Shown: positions 34,870-44,416 of the stretch, piece by piece | Layout of the letters: every line of letters begins with the position of its first letter | How positions within the stretch are numbered: position 1 is the stretch's first letter | DNA from: Halodesulfovibrio sp. MK-HDV | Lineage (GTDB): Bacteria; Desulfobacterota; Desulfovibrionia; Desulfovibrionales; Desulfovibrionaceae | Direction of reading: 5' to 3' | Assembly (NCBI RefSeq): GCF_009914765.1 | Contig: NZ_WYDS01000015.1 | Location: forward strand, 1-64,000 | DNA: 64,000 nt | Notes under the pieces: model-generated | Databases searched by the model: none | Seen by the model: the letters and a program-made list of their open reading frames with translations, nothing else | Told to the model about the DNA's origin: nothing | Translations under genes and position numbers: made by a program

Positions 34870-35131
34870 TTTTTATGGGAAAAACAAGTTTTGCCAATTG
34901 AAAATGAGGAAGCGCGCTGAAGAGTTGTGAGTAATTATTGATGATCTCGGTGGAGCTTTTCGCTTATTGCTTTTTAGGAGGCAAAAGAGTGCTGTGAAGG
35001 TTCGAAGCGCATAAAACAGCTTTAGAAGAATTTGTAATGTAAGGAACTCGGTAAGGAATATAGAATAAGTGAGATTGGGTGTTGTGTTCGCTGGCGTAGT
35101 ACTTGCCACTCTTACGAAGAGGTTTCAGCAT

Positions 35132-37441
35132 ATGGGGCGTTTATTCTTTGCCATCTGTTTCATGTGGGTTCTTGCTTTCCCTGTCTTGGCTTTCTCTCAA
35201 GATGAGGCCATGTCGGCGAATGCTGCTGATACTGGTCGTCTTAATGTTCTGGCAATTCTTGAAGACGAAGAAACTTCTTTACGTAAAGCAGGCGACATTA
35301 AGCTGGATGAAATTAGGGACGAATTACAGTTCTTGAACTCTGGATATCGGCAGATAATTTTAAGTCTGGGGATAGCGAGCACCACGCCAATGGTGCTTTG
35401 TGAGTTTTATGCACACCTGTCCAGTATTAATGAAAAAAGTTCTGATATTTTTGACGCATTGAAGGTTCTACAAAAACAGGTTCAAACACGATTTGATGGT
35501 TTGGAAAATGCGTCAGGAAATTTTTCCAGTAAAGATGAAGCGCCATTGTCATCCGAAGATGACTGGAATTATCAAAAATATACCGACCGACTAAACGCAC
35601 TCCAGAGTACATTAAAGCAACAATCCGTACGAATAAAGATCGAATTAGATATTGCAGGGCGGCTAGAAAAGAAATCGCTGACTCTTTTGACGCGAATGGA
35701 AAAAGAGATACCTTCCAAGTGGGAGAACTATTTTTTGGTAGGGAAAAATCTACCATTAACCAGTGAGTTCTGGACGAGTGATTTTTCGCCCAGTTATTGG
35801 CTGTCGTTACGACTTCCTGTTTGGTTGGGACGCCTTTCCGCCGCCTCAACAGATTATAGCAGCAAAATTCTCTTCTTTTCTTCAGTTTTTTTACTCTTGA
35901 GTGGGCTGGGAGTGTTCATTGGAAAAAGTATTTTTCTTAAAAATGAACATAAGTCTGACCTGCCGAAATTTATAGCTGCCAGTGTGGTGGTGAGTATCGG
36001 CGCTTCCATTATGCTCACCAAGCATCATTTTTACCCCCATGTGACCGGTATGGTCGCCATTCTGGGAGTGAGCATTTATAGCTTCGGCTCAATGTGGGCG
36101 GGAGATATTATTCGACGTACATTTAGTGACTACGACAATCCTTCCAGAATTCTTTTAACGTGGTTGTTTGCAGTGGGTGGGCTTTTGCTTGTAACTGGTC
36201 TGCCGGAGCAACTTGTTATTTTTGTGTGGGTGTTATTGGTTGTAATCATTGTCGCCGTTATGAAACGTCGCCTCTCTGCTCGTTCTCTTAGAATAAAACA
36301 GACAATCTGGTTTTGGGGGCTGATAGCCTCTGTCGTAATGGCATTGTTTGGATTCGGTCGGCTTGCTGTCTTGGCGGGAATGCTGATTTATACAGGCTAT
36401 TACATCTATACGATAGGCATGGCGGTAACGTGTCTCGCAGGATATGGAATTTCCCGTCTTCCGGATACCGGCGCATACGCATTCGTTCGTGCATTGCTTA
36501 TGGGAATATTGTCACCATTAATATGGGCAGCATCGGCAGCGCTTGCTGGATCTTGGCTTTATGATTTCTTCGGTGCAGGCGTGTTTAAAGCAACAGGCGA
36601 TTTAAAGTTCGGCTGGAAAGGTTTTTCTTTGCAGTTGTTCAATGTTGTCATGGTCGTGGCTCTTTTTTTCCTGACTCGTGCGGCAATTGCAGTGGTTAAA
36701 ACCTATATTAACCGTGAGGGGAAAAAGTGGCCAAGGTCAAAGCGCGGCACAATACATTCTTTAGAAACTATTTCAGCATATACATTCTGGGCGTTGTTTG
36801 CCTTGTTTACAATGGGATTTCTTGGTGTAAATTTAACAAGCTTCACTGTTATCGCAGGTGGTCTTTCTGTGGGTATCGGCTTTGGTATGCAGGCTATCTT
36901 TAATAACTTTATTAGCGGCTTAATTTTACTTTTTGGTCGTTCCATTCAACAGGAAGATATTATTCAGGTAGGGCAGCTGTGGTGCACTGTGAAAAAAATT
37001 AATATTAGAACCACAGTCGTTGAATCGTTCGAAAATGCGAGCATCATAATTCCCAATTCCGATCTGATTGCAACACAGGTAACAAACTGGACAAAAGACG
37101 ATCCTACATTGCGCAGGGACATTCTTGTTGGAGTTGCATACGGCTCAGATACAAAGCTTGTTGAAAAAACTCTCATGAAAATAGCTAAAGATCATTCGCG
37201 CGTATTACCTAAACCGGAACCTCGGGTTCTGTTCAATGACTTTGGTGCAAGTAGTTTAGATTTCATTTTACGTGTATGGATTGATGACATTGATTTTACG
37301 TTAAAAACGATGTCTGATTTACGCTATGAAATCGATGGAGCTTTCCGCGAGCTGGGAATTGAGATTGCATTCCCGCAAATGGATCTACATGTGCGGTCTG
37401 CTGAAGGGTTGAAGGCATTAAAAGATGTGCCTTCAAGTTAG
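35132..37441 (+). CDS. large MscS-family mechanosensitive channel (MscK/MscM-like)
   Basis: A 769-residue inner-membrane channel that releases solutes under hypo-osmotic shock. It has a signal peptide (MGRLFFAICFMWVLAFPVLAFS), a coiled-coil periplasmic domain to about 230, about eight to ten membrane helices, then the MscS core: the pore helix with GGLSVGIGFGMQAIFNNFISGLILLF, the beta domain (CTVKKINIRTTVVESFENASIIIPNS) and the C-terminal cage. The start is chosen at ATG 35132 so that the signal peptide leads; a frame from ATG 35069 adds 21 residues. Monocistronic. Confidence 0.87.
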   Translation: MGRLFFAICFMWVLAFPVLAFSQDEAMSANAADTGRLNVLAILEDEETSLRKAGDIKLDEIRDELQFLNSGYRQIILSLGIASTTPMVLCEFYAHLSSINEKSSDIFDALKVLQKQVQTRFDGLENASGNFSSKDEAPLSSEDDWNYQKYTDRLNALQSTLKQQSVRIKIELDIAGRLEKKSLTLLTRMEKEIPSKWENYFLVGKNLPLTSEFWTSDFSPSYWLSLRLPVWLGRLSAASTDYSSKILFFSSVFLLLSGLGVFIGKSIFLKNEHKSDLPKFIAASVVVSIGASIMLTKHHFYPHVTGMVAILGVSIYSFGSMWAGDIIRRTFSDYDNPSRILLTWLFAVGGLLLVTGLPEQLVIFVWVLLVVIIVAVMKRRLSARSLRIKQTIWFWGLIASVVMALFGFGRLAVLAGMLIYTGYYIYTIGMAVTCLAGYGISRLPDTGAYAFVRALLMGILSPLIWAASAALAGSWLYDFFGAGVFKATGDLKFGWKGFSLQLFNVVMVVALFFLTRAAIAVVKTYINREGKKWPRSKRGTIHSLETISAYTFWALFALFTMGFLGVNLTSFTVIAGGLSVGIGFGMQAIFNNFISGLILLFGRSIQQEDIIQVGQLWCTVKKINIRTTVVESFENASIIIPNSDLIATQVTNWTKDDPTLRRDILVGVAYGSDTKLVEKTLMKIAKDHSRVLPKPEPRVLFNDFGASSLDFILRVWIDDIDFTLKTMSDLRYEIDGAFRELGIEIAFPQMDLHVRSAEGLKALKDVPSS

Positions 37442-37526
37442 AGCGAAAGGCAGGAGCATTTGCAGACAGCATTCCGTTCATATTTGAGCGATGGGCACCT
37501 CTGGCATGACAATTTATTAGGTGTAA

Positions 37527-37574
37527 GTACATAAAAAGCCCCGTACAGCGAACTGTACGGGGCTTTTTATGTAC
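37527..37574. terminator. bidirectional terminator with a perfect 22-bp stem
   Basis: Two perfectly complementary 22-base arms (GTACATAAAAAGCCCCGTAC and two more bases) around a CGAA tetraloop. It separates the channel gene and the zinc-ribbon gene and carries T-runs on both sides. Confidence 0.9.
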
Positions 37575-37582
37575 GGAAAATC

Positions 37583-37816
37583 TTATTTTTCTTCTTCTGG
37601 CTTGCACCAAACGCAGAATTTTTCTTCACGTTCGGTAACTTTGCCGCCGCAAGTTGGACAGCCGTTTTTAACGCCGCCAGCTTGAACTACTTTTACTACG
37701 TCGCCAGTGTTGGCAACCCATGCGCCATTAGGACCTTTGGAGAATCCAAGCATGCCACATTTTTCACAGTAGTAATTGATCATTTTATTGTCGCCACAAC
37801 GTATACATCCGTTCAT
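37583..37816 (-). CDS. small double zinc-ribbon protein
   Basis: A 77-residue protein with four CxxC knuckles: CIRC (4-7), CEKC (17-20), CPTC and CVWC, enough for two zinc sites, and a hydrophilic tail. Function unknown; ribbons like this bind nucleic acid or partner proteins. The stop lies 9 bp from the bidirectional terminator. Confidence 0.75.
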   Translation of the reverse strand: MNGCIRCGDNKMINYYCEKCGMLGFSKGPNGAWVANTGDVVKVVQAGGVKNGCPTCGGKVTEREEKFCVWCKPEEEK

Positions 37817-38020
37817 GTGTAATCTCGCTTTATGGTAAGAGCTTGACGGCTCATGTGTTTAATTTTGAACAACCATAATAAGGTGAGGAAAACTGCAAGT
37901 CAACGGATACCCGAAGCGAGCGTCTTGTTCTTGCTTGTACAGCATGTGGTTCAGAACAGAGCTCCAGGTAGAATTCACTGAGCACTGGTTGTAACGCACT
38001 GTCCGCTATTGGCTATGAGA

Positions 38021-38317
38021 TTAATCAGCGTTGTTGAGGGACGCGCTTAATTCGTCCAGCAAGGCCGTTTTTTCGGTCGCTGTGCATTCCTGTACAAACT
38101 CTTCCAGCAGGCCAATTACTTCTTCAACACACGGGGCGTTGTTATCCTGTAAAAGCTCTGCAAGAAACAGCGTCATGCCCATGCCGTCAGCACGGTTCAA
38201 TTCAGCGCTTTGTTCTGCGGAAGCGGTTGTAGTGTCATCCCAAGTGTATTTTTCACAGTATGGGCTGTCCTGTAATACGTCTTTAACTATGATTTCGCAT
38301 TCTGAAAGAGTACGCAT
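38021..38317 (-). CDS. hypothetical acidic protein, 98 residues
   Basis: Soluble, helical and acidic (LLEEFVQECTATEKTALLDELS), with four cysteines but no motif I recognise. The upstream stretch on the minus strand (AGTAAAAGGTATTTAC) offers AAAGG as a modest ribosome site before ATG 38317. Stands alone. Confidence 0.6.
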   Translation of the reverse strand: MRTLSECEIIVKDVLQDSPYCEKYTWDDTTTASAEQSAELNRADGMGMTLFLAELLQDNNAPCVEEVIGLLEEFVQECTATEKTALLDELSASLNNAD

Positions 38318-38414
38318 AAAGTAAATACCTTTTACTTAGAGGTTATGTTTGCAGTACTCGTAATAAGATGAGGTTATAAAGTAAAGTCTACATGCGTTAA
38401 AAATAGAATATAAA

Positions 38415-38448
38415 AGAGCTGCCATATTGAAAATTAATATAGCGGCTC
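38415..38448 (-). terminator. terminator of the DUF3955 gene
   Basis: A 14-bp stem with one mismatch (AGAGCCGCTATATT on the minus strand) and a small loop, followed by TTTTATATT. It lies 145 bp downstream of the DUF3955 stop. Confidence 0.6.
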
Positions 38449-38593
38449 TCGCAGTATAGAGAACATAGTTGGGACTAAATAACGATGTTCACCCCCAACA
38501 ATTTGTAGACTGCCTTTAGGCAGGAATTTTGGGTGTTACGCTTTATTTACCACTTCTTTCTAAAGACAGTGCTTGTTTCAGATAGTTGTATGC

Positions 38594-38827
38594 TCACCAT
38601 TTTTTTAAGGATGCTCTTTTTTTATGGAAGCACACAGTGCGGGTGAATCCGATAATGAAGGAGAGCATACTGATGAAAAAAAATAGCCATGTGAGCGGAA
38701 TAAGGAAAAATGGTTCAATGAGGAAGCCGTTTTCATCGATATGAGATCCAATGACATTATAGCTAATGCCACAGACCAAACTTGCTATCAGAAATAGCCA
38801 AGCAATCTTGTTTTTAAAAATACACAT
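38594..38827 (-). CDS. DUF3955-like small membrane protein
   Basis: A 77-residue protein with two membrane helices and the DUF3955 hallmark DENGFLIEPFFLIPLTWLFF between them. Start ATG 38827 has GGAGG five nt upstream; the frame extends to 38968 without a better start. Function unknown. Confidence 0.7.
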   Translation of the reverse strand: MCIFKNKIAWLFLIASLVCGISYNVIGSHIDENGFLIEPFFLIPLTWLFFFISMLSFIIGFTRTVCFHKKRASLKKW

Positions 38828-38973
38828 AACGTCCTCCATCAATTCATTTCTACAGTAGCCAGAAGTTTGGCGTATGAGATTGTGCGTTGTGATCAGGACG
38901 GCAGTGTAAGCGGACAGATTGCAAGCATAAAGTCTTTTCTCGGTTATCCTCACGAAATAAGGTTGCATATTGA

Positions 38974-39019
38974 AAAAGCCAAAATCTTACATGCAATGAA
39001 TGTCAGATTTTGGCTCTTT
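38974..39019 (-). terminator. terminator of the TDT transporter gene
   Basis: A long stem (minus strand AAAGAGCCAAAATCTGACAT pairing with ATGTAAGATTTTGGC, one bulge) followed by TTTTTC, about 70 bp after the stop. Confidence 0.8.
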
Positions 39020-39088
39020 CTAGTGCCGTTGTATTGCACTTGTGAGAATCACGTCGGGCAATACTGTTTTGTCGCTAGGCGGGAAAAA

Positions 39089-40093
39089 TTAGTGAGAAAC
39101 TGTTCCTGCTACCAGACGCGCTTTATTGAAGGATGGGAAAATCGCTTCCTTCGGGAAGAAAAAGAGTGCGTAGCGGATAGCAACGTAGGAAACGATAATG
39201 GTTGCAATGTACAGTTCCATTGTTGCAAGGCTTGCTACCTGATCTACAATCTCCTGCTGCCATCCCTGTGCGCTCATCCATGCACTGGATTTGTACAGTG
39301 CGGTAGACCCGATTACGAGCGGGAATGTGAAAGCTGCGAATCCAGGGCTGAAAGGAAGACGAAGAAGTTTTATAAATGCTACGTAGAGTACAAATGTCAT
39401 GAGTACTGCAATGCCGAGTAATACTGCAATAATTAATGCAGAAGGAGAGCTTGTCATGGACAGGTAGCCTGCAAGTGAGAGACTTGCCGGTGCTGCCATA
39501 ATTGCGATGGTCGGCTTTGCTGCGTCTACAATTTCATTACAGAAGATGAGACGGTAGATCATGATCGGCAACATGATGGCGTAAGCAACCATGCCGAAGT
39601 ACAATAACAATGTTGCAAAAGAGTAGAAGTGTGTTCCAGCGAAGCTTACGTTAGCTACGATAATGCCCACTGGTGGCACAAACCAGCTCGGAACCATTTT
39701 CTGTAAGGAAAAATCGTTGATCTGGTGAAAGATAAAAAATGCAAGAAATATAAGGTGAATTCCGACAGCTGCAAGCCAGAGTGCTTCGCCTGCCATTGGA
39801 GCAAATTTTGAAACTGCGTTGGAGATAACCATAGTTGCCATGGCGAATGTTGGAGCAACGCTGCCAACAACGGGATGAGCAAGATCGTTCAGCAACGATT
39901 TAGGGTAGAAAACAAAACGAGCGAGGAGCGCAACGAGTAACATGGCAGCAATAGCTGCACCTGTTAACTGTGCGTAGCCCTGTAAAGGTGCTGCATTTTC
40001 CCAACACCAACCAAGGCTGGCAATACCAAGAGCAAGACCGGCAGTAGGAGTAGGAAGATCAGCGACTCGAATAATAGTTTTCGGATGGTTCAT
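39089..40093 (-). CDS. TDT/SLAC1 family transporter (TehA-like)
   Basis: Inner-membrane protein of 334 residues with ten predicted helices. The sequence LPTPTAGLALGIASLGWCWE near the start and the central FYSFATLLLYFGMVAYAIMLPIMIYRLI match the tellurite-resistance/dicarboxylate transporter family, whose members move anions such as sulfite, nitrate, malate or tellurite-linked species. Substrate unknown. ATG 40093 has GAGG upstream. Monocistronic. Confidence 0.85.
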   Translation of the reverse strand: MNHPKTIIRVADLPTPTAGLALGIASLGWCWENAAPLQGYAQLTGAAIAAMLLVALLARFVFYPKSLLNDLAHPVVGSVAPTFAMATMVISNAVSKFAPMAGEALWLAAVGIHLIFLAFFIFHQINDFSLQKMVPSWFVPPVGIIVANVSFAGTHFYSFATLLLYFGMVAYAIMLPIMIYRLIFCNEIVDAAKPTIAIMAAPASLSLAGYLSMTSSPSALIIAVLLGIAVLMTFVLYVAFIKLLRLPFSPGFAAFTFPLVIGSTALYKSSAWMSAQGWQQEIVDQVASLATMELYIATIIVSYVAIRYALFFFPKEAIFPSFNKARLVAGTVSH

Positions 40094-40452
40094 GGCGACC
40101 TCATTTGTGGTGAATGTGTAAGGTCGTTATAGGGAGAGTTTTTTGTGTAGCATAGTTTAATGTTTTTACTTTTTGTGTAAGAAAAATTGAATATCTAAAA
40201 ATATATGACAGAAAATCGCATTACTGTCTAAAATTCTTACACTTTATTCTTTGTCCATTTTTGCGCAGCTGGGAAGCTATAGCATCCCCGTTTAATTATT
40301 TTTTTTAATTCGCTCTTGCGGGCACAAAAAAAGCCAGAATCACATTGCTGCTATACACATGTGATTCTGGCTTTCATAACATCTCTTACTGTACCGAGGG
40401 GGTTTGGTAGTTAAGGGGACATACCGACAGTAAGGATGAAAAAGGCTGGCTG
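40094..40452. other. intergenic region holding the rhodanese gene terminator
   Basis: Contains the terminator at 40331-40373 and an AT-rich stretch before the TDT gene, which presumably carries its promoter. No gene recognised. Confidence 0.5.
40331..40373 (-). terminator. terminator of the three-domain rhodanese gene
   Basis: A perfect 15-bp stem (AAGCCAGAATCACAT with complement) and 13-nt loop, followed by TTTTTTTG on the minus strand. Confidence 0.88.
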
Positions 40453-41742
40453 CTACTTCACAGGTGTGCCTGTTGCAGTAGGATTAGCTGGATTCATACT
40501 CCAAATATGCCAACCATCATCATAGAGACTAGCTTGGGTGAACCCCATAGCCTGAGCATACAGTAACGCTTCACTGGCGCGCCAGCCAGTGCCGCAATAA
40601 AAAGAAACTTCTTTGTCCGGAGTAATGCCCCATTCTTTCCAGAATGCTGCAATCTCTGTGTAATCGCGCATGGTGTTATCAGGGTTGCGGAAGTCATCCA
40701 TGTTGTAGGAATCTTTTCCTGCATGTCCCCATGTAGCACCTTTGATGCGCCCTTTAGGCTTAATATATGAGTAGCCGGTTGTTTCCCCGATGTATTCATC
40801 CCATGTACGGATGGAAACAAGCTCGCCATTTTTATCTTTAAGAATCCGCTTTGCCTCTTTGATGTCGATGATGAGGCTTGTGTCTGGAGTCGCTGTGCCA
40901 AAAGTTGTGGCAGGTGTAGGCGTTACTTCGGTTCGTTCAGTTTTGAATCCGGCTGCCTTCCATGCGGAAAGTCCGCCGTTAAGGATTCGAACGTCCTTTA
41001 CGCCGAGGGAGCGCATGGCAACGGCTGCGCGTGCTGCGTCAATTCCAGCTTCACCGTACAGCACCACTGGTGTGTCTGCGGTAACGCCGATCGAGAGCAG
41101 GTTAGTGCGAATTTCATCAGCCGGAAGGTAGTTCCATCTGCGTGCTTCAGATTCAAGAAGATCTGTATTCAGGTGCACAGCTGTAGGAATGTGGTTCTGA
41201 TTGTATACTTTGCCTTCGCCCCATGAGGCTTCCACAACGAGAATATTTTTTTCAGCAATACGTTTTTGTACCCATTGGGCAGGAACGATACCTTCGTAAT
41301 GCGGCAGACGCTCAAGAGGTAATCCTGCTTGCACCCATGCGGCAAAGGAATCTTTATAAAGAGAGATTTGTGATGCGCTGACGCCTTGTTCAACAAGCCA
41401 GTTAGCTACAATGGTAGCCTGTTCAAGTGTGTATCCGTAGACGATGATGGATTTGGCAGCGGAAAGATTTTTTGCCGCAGTTACTTCAGCAGTGCGGGGA
41501 AGGTCTTGCGTAACCCAGGAAGCTGAAAGGTTGGTGGCAGCGGGAAGGTGGCCCGTGCGTTTCTCACCCTGTAATGCCCAGCCGTTAAAGGCATTGGGAT
41601 TACGTGCATCTACAATACGTGTGCCTTGCTGGCTGCGCAGCGTGTCGACTTGCGCTGTGTCGAGCTGGGGAAATGTGGTAGCAAAGGCTGCTGTGGAAAT
41701 AAGAAGAGCAAAGAATGTGTAAACAATGGTGCGAAACGCCAT
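40453..41742 (-). CDS. periplasmic three-domain thiosulfate sulfurtransferase, YnjE-like
   Basis: A 429-residue protein with a signal peptide (MAFRTIVYTF through AAFA), so it is exported. Three rhodanese domains follow: about 25-125, 140-270 and 285-425. Only the third has a catalytic cysteine, Cys383 in the loop CGTGWRAS; the first two have lost it (IIVYGYTLEQ and VVLYGEAG). The layout and active loop match E. coli YnjE. It transfers sulfane sulfur, for example from thiosulfate to cyanide or thiol acceptors; its natural acceptor is unknown. GGGAG precedes the start. Confidence 0.88.
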   Translation of the reverse strand: MAFRTIVYTFFALLISTAAFATTFPQLDTAQVDTLRSQQGTRIVDARNPNAFNGWALQGEKRTGHLPAATNLSASWVTQDLPRTAEVTAAKNLSAAKSIIVYGYTLEQATIVANWLVEQGVSASQISLYKDSFAAWVQAGLPLERLPHYEGIVPAQWVQKRIAEKNILVVEASWGEGKVYNQNHIPTAVHLNTDLLESEARRWNYLPADEIRTNLLSIGVTADTPVVLYGEAGIDAARAAVAMRSLGVKDVRILNGGLSAWKAAGFKTERTEVTPTPATTFGTATPDTSLIIDIKEAKRILKDKNGELVSIRTWDEYIGETTGYSYIKPKGRIKGATWGHAGKDSYNMDDFRNPDNTMRDYTEIAAFWKEWGITPDKEVSFYCGTGWRASEALLYAQAMGFTQASLYDDGWHIWSMNPANPTATGTPVK

Positions 41743-41925
41743 GAAGACTCCCGAAAAAGATTTTCCATTTCATAACCTACCTGAGAAGATAGAACAAATT
41801 GAATAAACTAATAGAAGGAGTAGATGGGTATAGATTGATGTGATTGAATGAGCTTGCATTATGCAACTCACTAACTTACTGAATAAAGTTTGTGATCGCT
41901 AACATGTTTTGACAATGAGAAAATA

Positions 41926-42822
41926 ATGAATCTTCCTCCTCAGCTTGCTCGTTATGGCGGATACCTGTTTGCGTTGATGGCCACCGTTATCTGGTCCGGT
42001 AACTTTATTGTTGCCCGTGGATTATCCAGTGAGATTGCTCCGGTTACGCTTGCTTTTTGCCGCTGGACAACCGCGACAGTTGTTTTGCTGCCGTTTGCAT
42101 TTGCTGCATTGTACCGTCAGCGTACAGAGCTGCTTTTAAGTTTGCGTCATCTTATCCCCACAGCATTTATGGGTGTTACCGTCTTTAACACCTTAATTTA
42201 TATTGCAGGGCATAAAACTACGGCGCTGAACTTGTCGTTGATTGCCATTTTCTCACCAGTTTTCATTATCGTATTGGCGCATATCTTTTTGAATGATCGC
42301 ATCACTGTGACACGTCTGTGTGGTGTTGTGCTTTCTGTGCTGGGTGTTGTGATGCTTACAACACGGGGTGATCTTGGGTTATTGCTTGAATTGCAGTTTA
42401 ATGACGGCGATTTGCTGATGCTGTTCGCCACACTTATTTTTGCAATCTACACCATTTTAGTCCGCCGTAAGCCGATTGCGTTATTGCCGACAGCGTACCT
42501 TGGTGCCAACTTTATTCTTGGTTGGATAATGCTGTTGCCGTGGGTGTTGTGGGAATGGACATACGCACCGCCTGTTATGCCAGCACCGCACGTTTTAGGA
42601 TCTATTTTATATATTGGTGTAGGCGCATCACTTCTAGCATACCTTTTCTGGAACTATGCCATCGCGAGCATAGGCCCTGCAAAAGCGGGCATTGTGTATT
42701 ACAGTTTGCCCCTGTTTTGCGGTATCGAGGCGTGGCTTATTTTAGGTGAAGCAATTACATGGGTGCATGGCTTGTCCGGCTTCCTGATTGTTTGCGGTAT
42801 CTTTATTGCGAACCGTCAATAG
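41926..42822 (+). CDS. EamA/DMT family transporter
   Basis: Inner-membrane protein of 298 residues with ten helices in two EamA repeats. The first contains ATVIWSGNFIVARGLS and the second AYLFWNYAIASIGPAKAGIVYYSLPLFCGIEAWLILGE, a typical family ending. Members export amino acids, metabolites or drugs; substrate unknown. It ends convergently with the photolyase-related gene, overlapping it by 20 bp. Confidence 0.88.
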   Translation: MNLPPQLARYGGYLFALMATVIWSGNFIVARGLSSEIAPVTLAFCRWTTATVVLLPFAFAALYRQRTELLLSLRHLIPTAFMGVTVFNTLIYIAGHKTTALNLSLIAIFSPVFIIVLAHIFLNDRITVTRLCGVVLSVLGVVMLTTRGDLGLLLELQFNDGDLLMLFATLIFAIYTILVRRKPIALLPTAYLGANFILGWIMLLPWVLWEWTYAPPVMPAPHVLGSILYIGVGASLLAYLFWNYAIASIGPAKAGIVYYSLPLFCGIEAWLILGEAITWVHGLSGFLIVCGIFIANRQ

Positions 42823-44302
42823 CTGGCGGTAGCGACGCAAGGTAAGTTTCCGCCACGGACAGATGTTGTTGCAGCTTGGTTTCATCCATGCGTTGCAATC
42901 CCCAGATCATGGGGCGTGTGCGGTTGTTGCCTTCAAATAATTCATAATGTGTGAAGATAAAACGCCAGTATAGCCCGTCCCAGATAGGGCACCATTCATC
43001 TTGAGGGAAATCGCTCATCTTGCGTACGTAATTGCTACTGCTCACATACGGTTTGGTAGTAATGAGCCCGCCATCCGCGTACTGACTCATGCCGTACACA
43101 TTGGGCACCATAACCCAGTCGTAAGAATCTATGAAAAGCTCTAAAAACCACGTGTACACCTGCGTGGGGTCGAACTCACAGAGCAACATGAAATTCCCCA
43201 GAATCATAAGCCGTTCTATGTGATGGCAATATCCGTGTTCCAGCACTCGTTTGATGACTGTATCCACAGGAGTAATTCCTGTGGTGCCGGTGTAGAACGA
43301 TTGTGGAATCGGACGGGTATGCTTGAAAAAGTTTGATGTACGTTGCTGCACACCTAGCTTGCAGTAAGTTGCGTGCATAAATTCCCGCCAGCCGATAAGT
43401 TGCCGTATAAATCCTTCTATAGAATTGAGAGGAATCTTGCGTTCTTCCCATATGTCCAGAACTGCATTAAGCACCTGCTGCGGACTAAGTAATCCTATGT
43501 TCAACGCCGGAGATATGAGGGCGTGAAAAAGGAAGTCGTGATCGTGCATGATGGCATCCTGATAGATGCCGAAATGGGGCAGTTTGTGTTCGATGAAGTC
43601 ATCAAGCCATTGCTGCGCCTGTTCATGTGTGTGCGGGTAGAGAAGTTGTAAGTCTGAACCGAATGCATCTGGATAGGCTGTTGTTACGTGTGCGTATGCC
43701 TCTGTGGAAAATGGAGATGTTACATCCGGTGGTGGCGGGGGAACCGGCACAATGCCATCATACGCATAGCGATTCTGGGTATCCATTGACCATTTGCCGC
43801 CCACTGGCTTTCCGTTTTCCTGTAGCAATACGTTTAACGTTTTACGCTGGGCAGAATAGAATGATGCCTGACGCGGCTTGTCGCCTAACAGTGCCTCGGC
43901 TTCGCCTTTTTGCAAAAAGAATGAGGGTGTTGGTAGTGTGGTCAGGGTGATGTTGTGTGCGATACACTCGCGCTGGAGTCGTTTTTCCAGCAGGTAATCT
44001 GAAAGGGCGGCGATGTAGATGTGCGTAATTTCGGCTTCTGCCAGTGCTGCAAACAGATTGTGCATGTTCTGCGATGGAAGATGGGAAATGTACGTGGTCG
44101 CGTGTCCCGCCTGTTGCAGACGGTGCTCATATGCCTTCAAGCTGGCGCGATGAAGCATGAGTTTTTGTTTATGAAAGTTGCTCTGCCAGCGGTGATCGCC
44201 AAACATAAGCTGTTCTTCCAATAAAAAGACAGGACGGTTCTGCACAACGGCAGGATGATCCAAAAAAAGCTGATGAGGAAAGACTACTGCTGCTTCTCGC
44301 AT
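42803..44302 (-). CDS. cryptochrome/photolyase-related protein (FeS-BCP lineage) lacking the Fe-S ligands
   Basis: A 499-residue protein of the deoxyribodipyrimidine photolyase-related family: an N-terminal Rossmann domain (VVFPHQLFLDHPAV) and a C-terminal helical FAD domain (GWREFMHATY, HHIERLMILGNFMLLCEFDP, VPNVYGMSQYADGG). Prokaryotic 6-4 photolyases of this group normally hold a [4Fe-4S] cluster through several cysteines near the C-terminus. Here that segment reads NYVRKMSDFPQDEWCPIWDGLYW with a single cysteine. DNA repair by light is the family role. GAGG precedes ATG 44302. Convergent with the EamA gene. Confidence 0.85.
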   Translation of the reverse strand: MREAAVVFPHQLFLDHPAVVQNRPVFLLEEQLMFGDHRWQSNFHKQKLMLHRASLKAYEHRLQQAGHATTYISHLPSQNMHNLFAALAEAEITHIYIAALSDYLLEKRLQRECIAHNITLTTLPTPSFFLQKGEAEALLGDKPRQASFYSAQRKTLNVLLQENGKPVGGKWSMDTQNRYAYDGIVPVPPPPPDVTSPFSTEAYAHVTTAYPDAFGSDLQLLYPHTHEQAQQWLDDFIEHKLPHFGIYQDAIMHDHDFLFHALISPALNIGLLSPQQVLNAVLDIWEERKIPLNSIEGFIRQLIGWREFMHATYCKLGVQQRTSNFFKHTRPIPQSFYTGTTGITPVDTVIKRVLEHGYCHHIERLMILGNFMLLCEFDPTQVYTWFLELFIDSYDWVMVPNVYGMSQYADGGLITTKPYVSSSNYVRKMSDFPQDEWCPIWDGLYWRFIFTHYELFEGNNRTRPMIWGLQRMDETKLQQHLSVAETYLASLPPAIDGSQ

Positions 44303-44416
44303 ATCAACACCTCGTCAGAGCAGTGTATCAGGTCGTACGTTTTACTTCCACTATGCTCGTAGATTTTGTTGGTATGCGAGATTCAGCAGGATAAATTGGT
44401 ATGTTGTGCCCAATTC

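Noticed and set aside
38867-39421. 184-codon plus-strand frame opposite the TDT transporter gene
   Set aside because: It is antisense to a well-supported gene, Cys/Tyr-rich as such shadows often are, and crosses the terminator hairpin.
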